Source: DAIDJM01 sp964250215 (GTDB lineage Bacteria > Pseudomonadota > Alphaproteobacteria > Acetobacterales > Acetobacteraceae). From it: DNA of 16,942 nt. A model generated the notes under the pieces. It was not told where the DNA came from. It did no database searches and worked only from the letters and a program-made list of their open reading frames with translations. A program made the translations under genes and the position numbers. The stretch covers positions 1 through 16,942 of the forward strand of contig CAXUEX010000057.1 in assembly GCA_964250215.1 (NCBI GenBank), in the 5' to 3' direction. Of the stretch, positions 7,576 to 14,261 are shown one piece after another; position 1 is the stretch's first letter; the number at the start of each line of letters is the position of its first letter.

Positions 7576-8883
7576 ATGACCAGCGCCGCCACCGCCGATT
7601 TCACCGAGGCCGACGAATCCGGCATCACGCGCGAACACTGGAAAATCCTGTTCATATCCGGAATGGGATTCTTCACCGACGCCTACGATCTGTTCATCAT
7701 CGGCGTCGCCATGAAGCTCATCAAGGAGCATTGGCACGTCTCGCCGCTCGCGGAAGGTCTCGTCACCTCCACGGCGCTGCTGGCGTCGGCGGTGGGTGCG
7801 CTGCTGTTCGGCCGGGTGGCCGACATGCTCGGGCGCAAGCGGATCTATGGCTACGAAGTGCTGGTGCTGGCGGGCGGCGCCATCGCCTCGGCGTTTTCGC
7901 CCGATATCTGGTGGCTGATCGGCTTTCGCGTGGTGCTGGGCATCGGCATCGGCGGCGATTATCCGGTGAGCTCCACCATCATGAGCGAATATTCCGGCAA
8001 GCGGCATCGCGGCATGATGGTGAGCCTGGTGTTCGCCATGCAGGCGGCGGGATTGATCGTGGGGCCATTGCTGGCGGCGGGGCTGTTGATCGCCGGGATT
8101 TCGCACGATCTCATCTGGCGTCTGCTGCTGGGCCTGGGCGCGGTGCCGGCGCTGGTGGTGTTCCAGGCGCGGCGCCATCTGGCCGAAACACCGCGCTTCC
8201 AGCACGCCGCAAAGGCCCGCACGCAGCCGGTTTCGTTCGCGGAAGGGTTTCGCCGGCTCTGGCAGCGCCGCGATCTGCGCACGCGCCTGGTGGGCGCGAG
8301 CCTGGCGTGGTTCCTCATGGATTTCGCGTATTACGGCAACACGGTGAGCAGCCCCACCGTGCTGCACGCGCTGGTGCCGAAAGCCAGCCTGCTGCAGAGC
8401 ACGCTGACGCAGCTTACGGTGTTCGCGGTGGCGGCGGTGCCGGGATATTTCGTGGCGGCAGCCATGATCGATCGCATGGGCCGCAAACCCATCCAGGTGC
8501 TGGGCTTTGCCATGATGGCCGTGAGCTTCGCGGCCATGGCGCTGATTCCGGGCATTGACAAACTGATCTTCCCGTTTCTGATCATTTACGGTTTCAGCTA
8601 TTTCTTCACCGAATTCGGCCCCAATGCCACCACGTTCGTGTATCCCGCCGAATTGTTTCCGGTGGAAGGCCGCACGACGGGGCACGGGATCGCCTCGGCC
8701 GCCGGCAAGGTGGGCGGCTTCGCGGGCGTGTTCACCTTTCCGCCGCTCATGGCCTGGCACGGGTTGCTCACCGCGGAACTCGGGGCCGCGATCGCCAGCG
8801 TGCTCGGCATCGTGGTGACTCTGGCCATGCTGCCCGAAACCAAGGGCCGCACGCTGGAGGAACTCAGCGCCGCCCCGGCTTGA
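7576..8883 (+). CDS. MFS transporter, phosphate/metabolite:H+ symporter (PHS-like) type
   Basis: This is a 435-residue inner-membrane carrier with the twelve hydrophobic segments expected of the major facilitator superfamily. The first helix region reads GFFTDAYDLFIIGVA (about residues 31-45). FGRVADMLGRKR after helix 2 is the classical MFS loop motif. GIGIGGDYPVSSTIMSEY (about 122-139) strongly resembles the signature of the PHS (phosphate:H+ symporter) family, and the C-terminus PETKGRTLEE is the motif shared by sugar porters and PHS carriers. Bacterial members of this type are often annotated as metabolite or sugar porters, so the substrate should be left open. No SD stands out before the ATG. 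It converges on dgt with 13 nt between stop codons, and I see no terminator hairpin there. Confidence 0.88.
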   Translation: MTSAATADFTEADESGITREHWKILFISGMGFFTDAYDLFIIGVAMKLIKEHWHVSPLAEGLVTSTALLASAVGALLFGRVADMLGRKRIYGYEVLVLAGGAIASAFSPDIWWLIGFRVVLGIGIGGDYPVSSTIMSEYSGKRHRGMMVSLVFAMQAAGLIVGPLLAAGLLIAGISHDLIWRLLLGLGAVPALVVFQARRHLAETPRFQHAAKARTQPVSFAEGFRRLWQRRDLRTRLVGASLAWFLMDFAYYGNTVSSPTVLHALVPKASLLQSTLTQLTVFAVAAVPGYFVAAAMIDRMGRKPIQVLGFAMMAVSFAAMALIPGIDKLIFPFLIIYGFSYFFTEFGPNATTFVYPAELFPVEGRTTGHGIASAAGKVGGFAGVFTFPPLMAWHGLLTAELGAAIASVLGIVVTLAMLPETKGRTLEELSAAPA

Positions 8884-8896
8884 CGGCAAACCGCGA

Positions 8897-10039
8897 TCAG
8901 CCATGCACCGTCATGTCGGTGAGCCGGCGGTATTCCTCCACCGCAAACCGGTCTGTCATTCCGGCGACGTAATCACAAACCGTGGCCGCGGCTTGCGCGG
9001 GCTGGCCCTCGCCGGCGCGGGCGCGCCAACCGTCCGGCAGCATCGCCGGATCTTCGTGCAGCAATGCAAACAGCGCCTCGGTCATCCGGCGGGCCTTGCT
9101 CGTCATCCGGTTCACGCGCCAGTGCCGATACATGCGCGCGCGCAGAAACTCCTTGATCGCGTGATTGGCTTCCGCAATTTCCGGCGAAAAGCCGATCACC
9201 GGCTTTTTCGCGCGCCGGATCGCCTCGGCATCGGCCGGTGCCAGCGCCGCAATACGCCGGCCGCTTTCCGCCACCACATCGCCGATCAGCGCATGGATCA
9301 CACGCCGGATCGTTTCGTGCCGCAGCCGTTCTGGCGGCACGTCCAGACCGGACCGCCGCGCCTCGGCCAGCGCTTCCCGCACCAGCGGCAGATGGCCGAT
9401 TTCCTCGGGCCCGAACAGCGCGGCACGCATGCCGTCATCCAGATCGTGGCTGTGATAGGCGATGTCGTCCGCAAGCGCCGCCACCTGCGCTTCCGCGGTG
9501 GGCTGCGTGCCGAGTTCCAGATCGAAGCTTTTGTTGAACTCCGCGATGTAGGCCGGCGGTTTCGCCAAAGGACCGTTGTGCTTCACCAACCCTTCCAGCG
9601 TTTCCCAGGAAAGATTTAGCCCGTCGAACGCCGCATACCGGGTTTCCAGGCGCGTCACGATCTTCAGCGTCTGCGCGTTGTGGTCGAAGCCGCCGAACGG
9701 TTTCATGCGCGCGTTCAGCGCGTCCTCGCCCGCATGGCCGAACGGCGGGTGGCCCAGATCGTGCGCCAGCGCCAGCGCCTCGGCCAGATCCTCGTCCAGC
9801 GCCAGCCGGCGCGCGATGGACCGCGCGATCTGCGCCACCTCCAGGCTGTGCGTCAGCCGCGTGCGGTAGAAATCGCCGACATGCGTGACGAACACCTGCG
9901 TTTTATATTGCAGCTTACGGAACGCGGCGCAGTGGATGATCCGGTCGCGATCGCGCGCCCAGGGGCTGCGGGCCGATTCCGGCTCGGGGTGCAGCCGGCC
10001 GCGCGTGGCGGCGGGGTTCACGGCGTGGGGGGCGACCAA
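8897..10039 (-). CDS. dgt: Deoxyguanosinetriphosphate triphosphohydrolase-like protein
   Basis: This HD-domain dNTP triphosphohydrolase cleaves dNTPs to deoxynucleosides and triphosphate. The N-terminus has the family hallmark GRLHPEPES (about residues 14-22). The metal-binding HD residues are H64 in RLTHSLEVAQIAR and H93-D94 in ALAHDLGHPPFGHAGED. The later aspartate is in ALADDIAYHSHDLDDG. No ATG lies near the family N-terminus. I chose the TTG at 10039, preceded on the minus strand by GGAG with 6 nt spacing; it gives 380 residues starting (M)VAPHAVNP, as relatives do. An in-frame ATG at 10276 would add 79 low-complexity residues antisense to the antitoxin gene, which is implausible. Confidence 0.93.
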   Translation of the reverse strand: MVAPHAVNPAATRGRLHPEPESARSPWARDRDRIIHCAAFRKLQYKTQVFVTHVGDFYRTRLTHSLEVAQIARSIARRLALDEDLAEALALAHDLGHPPFGHAGEDALNARMKPFGGFDHNAQTLKIVTRLETRYAAFDGLNLSWETLEGLVKHNGPLAKPPAYIAEFNKSFDLELGTQPTAEAQVAALADDIAYHSHDLDDGMRAALFGPEEIGHLPLVREALAEARRSGLDVPPERLRHETIRRVIHALIGDVVAESGRRIAALAPADAEAIRRAKKPVIGFSPEIAEANHAIKEFLRARMYRHWRVNRMTSKARRMTEALFALLHEDPAMLPDGWRARAGEGQPAQAAATVCDYVAGMTDRFAVEEYRRLTDMTVHG

Positions 10040-10045
10040 TTCGGG

Positions 10046-10049
10046 CTCC
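10046..10049 (-). promoter_or_regulatory. Ribosome binding site that fixes the dgt TTG start
   Basis: On the minus strand this is GGAG, followed by six bases and the TTG at 10039. It is the only good SD near the point where similarity to the dgt family begins. It argues against the longer frame that runs through the antitoxin gene. Confidence 0.6.
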
Positions 10050-10100
10050 GCGGGGATTGCGGGCGCATCACGCGCTGGCGATATTGGCGGCGTCAACGGC

Positions 10101-10107
10101 AAGGGGG
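10101..10107 (+). promoter_or_regulatory. Ribosome binding site for the antitoxin TTG start
   Basis: AAGGGGG is followed by five bases and the TTG at 10113. It supports a TTG start for the antitoxin, since the frame has no ATG close to the ribbon-helix-helix domain. Confidence 0.6.
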
Positions 10108-10112
10108 CCCGG

Positions 10113-10358
10113 TTGGGCGATCTCACGATAAGGGGGCTGGGTGAGGCGCTACAGGCGCGGCTGCAAAGCCTGGCCGCCGCGCATGGCCGAACGCTGGAGG
10201 ACGAGGCCCGGCTGATTCTTGCGGCGGCGCTGGGGCCCGAACGCGTGGAGCCGGACAATTTGGCCGATGCCATCATGGCGATATTCCAACCTCTGGATGG
10301 CGTGGACCTGCCGATCCCGTCGCGCGATCCGATCCGCGATCCGCCAGATTTTCGGTGA
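10113..10358 (+). CDS. FitA/VapB-like ribbon-helix-helix antitoxin
   Basis: This 81-residue protein starts at a TTG behind a good SD. Residues 3-40 (LTIRGLGEALQARLQSL, then an HGRTLEDEARLIL helix) match the Arc/MetJ-type ribbon-helix-helix domain of FitA-like VapB antitoxins, which bind DNA as dimers and repress their own operon. The C-terminal tail (about 57-81, FQPLDGVDLPIPSRDPIRDP) is the kind of extended acidic/proline-rich segment that wraps round the toxin's active site. Its stop overlaps the toxin's GTG by 4 nt. The frame is open back to 9885, but that part is antisense to dgt and not antitoxin-like. The 73 nt between this start and the dgt start must hold both promoters; I could not identify a convincing operator. 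Confidence 0.85.
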   Translation: MGDLTIRGLGEALQARLQSLAAAHGRTLEDEARLILAAALGPERVEPDNLADAIMAIFQPLDGVDLPIPSRDPIRDPPDFR

Positions 10359-10774
10359 TTCTGCTCGACACGAACGTCATATCCGAACTGATGCGCGCCA
10401 GCCCTGATCCCGGCGTGGTCCGCTGGATGCGGGCCCGTTCACGGGCAAGCATCCATACGTCTGCAATTACCGAGGCCGAACTCCGCCTCGGCGCGGCTCT
10501 CCTTCCACATGGACGGCGCAGAGCCGCACTTCAGGAAGGGATCGAACGGATAATCACTCAACTGATCGCAGGCCGCATCCTGCCGTTCGACAGCGCTGCC
10601 GCCGCTCAGTTCGCCTCGGTCGTCAGCCAGCGCCGGCTTGCCGGGCGGCCGATCGCCCAGGCCGACGCGCAGATCGCCGCCATCGCCCGCGCCCGGGCCA
10701 TGACGCTCGCCACCCGCAACCTGCGGGATTTCGCCGCCACCGGCGTGACCCTGGTCGATCCCTGGGCGGCCTGA
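10355..10774 (+). CDS. FitB/VapC-like PIN-domain toxin ribonuclease
   Basis: The 139-residue protein is a complete PIN domain. The acidic metal-binding residues are in their usual places: D5 in LLDTNVISEL, E42 in ITEAELRLGA and D104 in AQADAQIAAIA. The TRNLRDF motif (about 120-126) and a VDPW ending follow, the pattern of FitB-like VapC toxins. Such toxins cut RNA (tRNA or rRNA in the studied cases) when not held by their antitoxin. It starts at a GTG overlapping the antitoxin stop by 4 nt, the usual translational coupling. All catalytic residues are present, so it should be active. The pair lies between dgt and erpA. Confidence 0.93.
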   Translation: MILLDTNVISELMRASPDPGVVRWMRARSRASIHTSAITEAELRLGAALLPHGRRRAALQEGIERIITQLIAGRILPFDSAAAAQFASVVSQRRLAGRPIAQADAQIAAIARARAMTLATRNLRDFAATGVTLVDPWAA

Positions 10775-10785
10775 CCCCACCCCGC

Positions 10786-10814
10786 TTCAATCCGCCCGGC
10801 ATCGGCCCTACATT
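10786..10814 (+). promoter_or_regulatory. Possible erpA promoter, leaderless arrangement
   Basis: TTCAAT (10786-10791), a 17-nt spacer and TACATT (10809-10814, four of six matches to TATAAT) lie just before erpA. The -10-like element ends exactly six bases before the ATG at 10821, and no SD lies in front of that ATG. A start point at or near the A of the ATG would give a leaderless mRNA. The -35 match is only three of six. Confidence 0.3.
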
Positions 10815-10820
10815 CCGGCC

Positions 10821-11147
10821 ATGAACCGCTTCGACATCTCGCCCCGCGCCGCCGCCCGCATCGCGGAGATCGCCGCCTCCGAAGGCGGCTTGGCGCTGCG
10901 CGTGGCCGTGCTGGCCGGCGGCTGCAGCGGCTTTCAATACAGCTTCGCCCTGGATGCCGACCGCCAGGCCGACGATCTGGTCATCGAGCGGGAAGGCGCC
11001 ACGGTGCTGGTCGATCCGGTAAGCCTCGATTTGCTCGCGGGCGCCGAGCTCGATTTCAAGGACGAGCTGATGGGCAGCTACTTCGCCGTGCGCAACCCGA
11101 ACGCCACCAGCGCCTGCGGCTGCGGCACGAGCTTTTCGGTGGATTGA
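10821..11147 (+). CDS. erpA: Iron-sulfur cluster insertion/assembly protein (ErpA/IscA/SufA family)
   Basis: A-type Fe-S carriers accept clusters from the SUF/ISC scaffold and deliver them to target enzymes. The 108-residue product has the three invariant cysteines: C35 in AGGCSGFQY and C99 and C101 in the C-terminal SACGCGTSF. The core between them (LVDPVSLDLLAGAELDF) is typical of the HesB/IscA fold. Which branch (ErpA, IscA or SufA) applies cannot be fixed by eye; ErpA is preferred because alphaproteobacteria often keep erpA next to dgt and an exonuclease III gene, as here. There is no SD before the ATG. The xth gene follows after 10 nt on the same strand, probably in one operon. Confidence 0.9.
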   Translation: MNRFDISPRAAARIAEIAASEGGLALRVAVLAGGCSGFQYSFALDADRQADDLVIEREGATVLVDPVSLDLLAGAELDFKDELMGSYFAVRNPNATSACGCGTSFSVD

Positions 11148-11157
11148 GGCGCCGCCC

Positions 11158-11925
11158 GTGCGCCTCGCCACCTGGAACGTGAACGGCGCCCGGGCGCGGG
11201 AGAAGAACATCTGCGCGTGGCTGGAGCGCGAGCAACCCGATCTTCTGCTGCTGCAGGAAATCAAGGGCGAGGCCGCGAATTTCCCGGCCTGTTTCGCGGC
11301 CGTGGGTTACGAATGCGCCATCGTCGGCCAGAAGGGCTTCAACGGCGTCGCCACGCTCAGCCGCGGGGCCGCCGAAATCACCGCGCGGCGCCTGCCCGAT
11401 CTGCCGGACGACGACGCGCAGGCGCGCTATGTGGAGGTGGAATACCAGGGCCTGCGCGTGGGCAACCTCTATCTGCCGAACGGCAATTCCGGCGGCGAAA
11501 CAGGCTATGCCTACAAGCTGCGCTGGATGGAGGCACTCGCAGCGCGCGCGCGGGCGCTGCTGGCCGACGAGGTGCCGCTCGTGCTGGCCGGCGATTACAA
11601 CGTCTGCCCCGAGGATATCGACATGGCGCCCGGCGTGCTGGGCAGCGAGGATGCGCTGGTGCGGCCCGAGACGCGCGCGCGCTATTGGGCGCTGCTGTGG
11701 CAAGGCTTCACCGATGCCATCCGCGCCGTGCAGCCGCACGGGCCGGTCTATACGTTCTGGGATTATCAGGCCGGCTGCTGGCAGAAGGATCGCGGCCTGC
11801 GCATCGACCATGCGCTATTATCGGCGCCCGTGGCGGAACGGCTGATCTCGGCGGTGCCGGATAAACAGGAGCGGGACCGGGAAACGCCTTCCGATCATGT
11901 GCCCGTGATGCTGCAACTCGCCTGA
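11158..11925 (+). CDS. xth: Exodeoxyribonuclease III (AP endonuclease)
   Basis: This 255-residue enzyme of the exonuclease III/EEP family cuts at abasic sites and removes 3' blocking groups in base excision repair. Motifs in order: RLATWNVNG (residues 2-10), QEIKGE with the metal-binding E34, NLYLPNG (about 103-109), LAGDYNVCPEDIDM (about 143-156, the catalytic Asp/Asn), LRIDHALLS and the final SDHVPVML with the Asp-His pair. Length is normal. It begins at GTG (11158), 10 nt after erpA. A GGATTGAGG stretch across the erpA stop can serve as SD. Its last 31 bp overlap the convergent DUF2256 gene. Confidence 0.94.
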   Translation: MRLATWNVNGARAREKNICAWLEREQPDLLLLQEIKGEAANFPACFAAVGYECAIVGQKGFNGVATLSRGAAEITARRLPDLPDDDAQARYVEVEYQGLRVGNLYLPNGNSGGETGYAYKLRWMEALAARARALLADEVPLVLAGDYNVCPEDIDMAPGVLGSEDALVRPETRARYWALLWQGFTDAIRAVQPHGPVYTFWDYQAGCWQKDRGLRIDHALLSAPVAERLISAVPDKQERDRETPSDHVPVMLQLA

Positions 11926-12053
11926 GGCTTGCGCGCCCGCCGGCAAGCATCGGAACAGTAGCGCACTTCGTGCCACACCCGGGCCCATTTCTTGCGCCAT
12001 GCGAACGGCCGCCCGCAGGTGGCGCAGATCGTCCGCGGCAGGTCGGATTTCAG
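11895..12053 (-). CDS. DUF2256 family small zinc-ribbon-like protein (non-ATG start)
   Basis: The frame encodes a 52-residue product with the DUF2256 pattern: SDLPRTICATCGRPFAWRKK (about 3-22), then WARVWHEVRYCSDACR (23-38). Two cysteine pairs, C10-x2-C13 and C33-x3-C37, suggest zinc binding; the family's function is unknown. No ATG, GTG or TTG lies upstream of the conserved part in this frame. The best start is CTG at 12053, whose CTGA overlaps the stop of the MBL gene by 4 nt, like the ATGA couplings elsewhere in this window. An ATC at 12059 is a weaker option. Family members commonly begin about here. The identity of the domain is strong; the start codon is not. Confidence 0.75.
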   Translation of the reverse strand: MKSDLPRTICATCGRPFAWRKKWARVWHEVRYCSDACRRARKPQASCSITGT

Positions 12054-13048
12054 GCGGATACGCGCAGCACGCCGTCCCGGCCGCGAAACTGCACCAGCTC
12101 GCCCAGCCGCACCATGTAATTCACATGCGCCACCACTTCGCTGAACGCGAAACCCATCTGGTGCGGATCGAGTTCGCGCCGGAACACGGTCGGCACCAAT
12201 TCCACGGCCGTGCGCGGCGCCGCCTGGCAGGCTTCGCGAATCATCGTGCAGCGGCCTTCGTGATGCGCCGTCAGTTCCGCCACGCGAACATGCAGGCCGG
12301 TGAACGGCAGATGATGGCCCGGCAGCACCAGCGCATCCTCCGGCACGGTGCGGCGCAGCGCGGCAAGCGAGGCCAGGTATTCGCCCAGCGGATCGGCATC
12401 GGGCTCCATCGCCTGCACGCTGATATTCGGCGAAATCTTCGTCATCACCTGGTCGGCCGAAAAGAACAGCCCGGCATCGCGGCAGAACAGCATGGCCTGT
12501 TCCGGGGAATGGCCGCCGCCGGTGAGCACCTCCAGCCGGTGCTCGCCCACATGCAGCGTCTCCCCGGCCACCAGACGGTGATTTTGCGTCGGCAGGCCGG
12601 AAGTGAGGCGCAGATAGCCCAGACCCTGGCCGCGCACGAGCTCGGTGGTTTCGGGCGGCACGCCGCGTTCCTCGTAGAACTGGCGGTTCGCGGCGATGGC
12701 GCTGTTCTGGATGGCCAGCGAAAACAGGTATTCGGTACGCGGCATGTGCACCGGCGCCGCGAAGCGCTCGGTGAGCCAGCCGGCCAAGCCCATATGGTCG
12801 GGGTGGAAGTGCGTGGCGATCACGCGCGTGATCGGCCGACCGCCCAGCGCGCCGGCCAGCAGCGTTTCCCAATGCGCCTTGCTGTCGTCCAGCGCGATGC
12901 CGGTATCGATGGCCGCCCAACCGTCCCCATCCTCGATAAGGAACACGTTCACGTGGTCCAGCCGGAAGGGCAGGGGAAAGCGCGCCCAGAGGATGCCCGG
13001 GGCAATTGCCAGCGCCTCGCCGGGCGGCGGCGGCTCGGGGTGCGGGTG
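12050..13048 (-). CDS. MBL-fold metallo-hydrolase, start lost in the assembly gap
   Basis: The 332 visible residues make an almost complete metallo-beta-lactamase-fold hydrolase. The metal ligands are all present: ATHFHPDHMG (H-x-H-x-D-H), GGGHSPEQ, FFSADQV and LPGHHLPF. A C-terminal winged-helix-like part (about the last 90 residues, ending in AHVNYMVRLGELV) is usual for this group of cytosolic MBL enzymes. The substrate is unknown. The frame is open into the N run, and relatives start only a few residues before HPHPEPPPPGEAL, so probably little is missing. The stop overlaps the DUF2256 gene by 4 nt. The open frame continuing across the Ns into the HAF protein is an artefact of translating N. 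Confidence 0.88.
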   Translation of the reverse strand, partial: HPHPEPPPPGEALAIAPGILWARFPLPFRLDHVNVFLIEDGDGWAAIDTGIALDDSKAHWETLLAGALGGRPITRVIATHFHPDHMGLAGWLTERFAAPVHMPRTEYLFSLAIQNSAIAANRQFYEERGVPPETTELVRGQGLGYLRLTSGLPTQNHRLVAGETLHVGEHRLEVLTGGGHSPEQAMLFCRDAGLFFSADQVMTKISPNISVQAMEPDADPLGEYLASLAALRRTVPEDALVLPGHHLPFTGLHVRVAELTAHHEGRCTMIREACQAAPRTAVELVPTVFRRELDPHQMGFAFSEVVAHVNYMVRLGELVQFRGRDGVLRVSA

Positions 13049-13148
13049 NNNNNNNNNNNNNNNNNNNNNNNNNNNNNNNNNNNNNNNNNNNNNNNNNNNN
13101 NNNNNNNNNNNNNNNNNNNNNNNNNNNNNNNNNNNNNNNNNNNNNNNN
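13049..13148. other. Assembly gap of 100 N
   Basis: Exactly 100 consecutive N replace the sequence. A round 100 is the customary placeholder for a scaffold join of unknown length. It hides the 5' end of the MBL gene, the 3' end of the HAF-type gene, and anything between them. Confidence 0.97.
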
Positions 13149-14104
13149 TGGTCGGCGTAGTTGCCGATAATCGTTCCGGCCGCATTCACCGCAACCACCT
13201 GCAACGATTGCGCCTGCGCGAAGAACGGCAGATGCACGCTCGCATACCGGCCGTGATAATAAATCCAGAAACCGTCGTGCAGCTGGCTGGAACTGCCGAT
13301 CACTTCGCCTTTCGGCCCCGTGCCGACCACGGCATTGTCGGTATAGTCGGGATCGTCGTACAATTTTGCCGTGCCGTCCTTGTACACGAAGCCGTTTCCG
13401 GCCGAGGAACTCGATGGCCATACCTGCCCGCCGACACCCCCAGAGCGGTCCACGAAGCTCGGATAAGTGGCATAATATTGCGTCATGATCGGCGTCACCA
13501 CGGAGCCCTTCTGCGTGAACGCGCCAACCACCGGCGATGTGCCGTCGCAATAGCCCGCGATCGTGCCGCTGGCGTTGATGGCGGTAAATTCCGCGACGTA
13601 TTCGCCGCACGGAAAGCCTTGCACCGCCTCGGTGCGACCCGAAAATATCACCGGCACGATCGGGCCCGACATCACCGGAACGTTGCCCACCGCCAGCCCC
13701 GCATTGTCCACGCCCACCAGCCAAGGGCTGTTCGGGCCGAGCACGGTGGCCGGCACCGTCACCACGCGAAGGGTGCGCGGATCGTAGCGGTAGTAATCAT
13801 CGTTCGGATCGGGGCCGTTATAGCCGTCCGGTAAAACACCCACCACCACGCCCTTGTCGCTGATCGCCTCGGCATACGGATAGGCGCCATTGGGCCCGGG
13901 CGGCACCGTGGCATAGCTGCCGTTCGTCCAGATGAACGGCAGGTTCTGCGGCCCACGGCTGCCCACCACCTGGCCCGCATCGTTGAGGCCGCTGACATAG
14001 CTTGTGCCACCCAGATCGAAGCTGACGAACCGGAATTGCCCGGCCATCGCCGGCGAGGCGCCGAGCGCGCAGGCCGCCGCCAGTGCGAACCGAAAACCAG
14101 ACAT
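13149..14104 (-). CDS. Secreted HAF-type repeat protein, C-terminus lost in the gap
   Basis: About 318 residues are visible. A signal peptide is clear: a short positive start, hydrophobic core ALAAACALGA and an AMA cleavage site around residue 20. The rest is built of degenerate repeats with an 'I/L-N-x-x-G-x-V/I-x-G' core, such as GLNDAGQVVGS (38-48), AISDKGVVVGV (79-89), VDNAGLAVGN (131-140), AINASGTIAGY (174-184) and AVNAAGTIIGN (304-314). This is the pattern of extracellular HAF-repeat proteins, a beta-propeller-like family of unknown function. Start ATG 14104 has AAAGGG about 6 nt upstream. The frame reaches the N run without a stop, so any C-terminal anchor is hidden. Its GC looks lower than that of neighbouring genes. 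Confidence 0.75.
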
Positions 14105-14261
14105 GGGAAACCCTTTGCCGTCAGTGCGGGGATCATTACCCTAAAGTTTTTAACCGGATCGATAACAGTCTTGAGAGCGTTACAATTTTTGTACTCAGGG
14201 TTGCAGGAAGCCGGCGCGCGTTCGCGTAATCATCGCCTTCGATTGCCGGAATTCCCGCCGC
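14105..14261. promoter_or_regulatory. AT-rich intergenic region with a 13-bp inverted repeat upstream of the HAF gene
   Basis: This 157-nt gap between the porin and HAF genes is the most AT-rich stretch of the window, mainly 14130-14195, and probably carries the HAF gene's promoter. It contains TACAA-TTT-TTGTA at 14181-14193, about 80 nt before the ATG, which could be an operator half-site pair. I found no pair of -35 and -10 boxes I would defend, and no terminator with a T run. Confidence 0.3.

Noticed and set aside
7555..8904. 449-codon minus-strand frame antisense to the MFS transporter
   Set aside because: It is rich in His/Gln/Arg and Gly, the mirror of a GC-rich membrane-protein gene; the PHS-like motifs are on the plus strand.
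10076..10089. TGGCG repeated nine bases apart in the dgt/antitoxin divergent gap, possible antitoxin operator
   Set aside because: The repeat is direct, only five bases long and GC-rich, so it is not distinguishable from background.
10040..10276. N-terminal extension of dgt up to an ATG at 10276
   Set aside because: The extra 79 residues are Ser/Arg/Pro/Ala-rich, antisense to the antitoxin, and absent from the family; the TTG at 10039 has a good SD.
11999..13834. 611-codon plus-strand frame across the N gap
   Set aside because: It is antisense to the MBL and HAF genes, passes through 100 N, and has no recognisable domain.
14246..14257. Palindromic CCGGAATTCCCG downstream of the porin stop, possible terminator
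   Set aside because: The arms are short, it has no loop or T run, and a match of this size is expected by chance.
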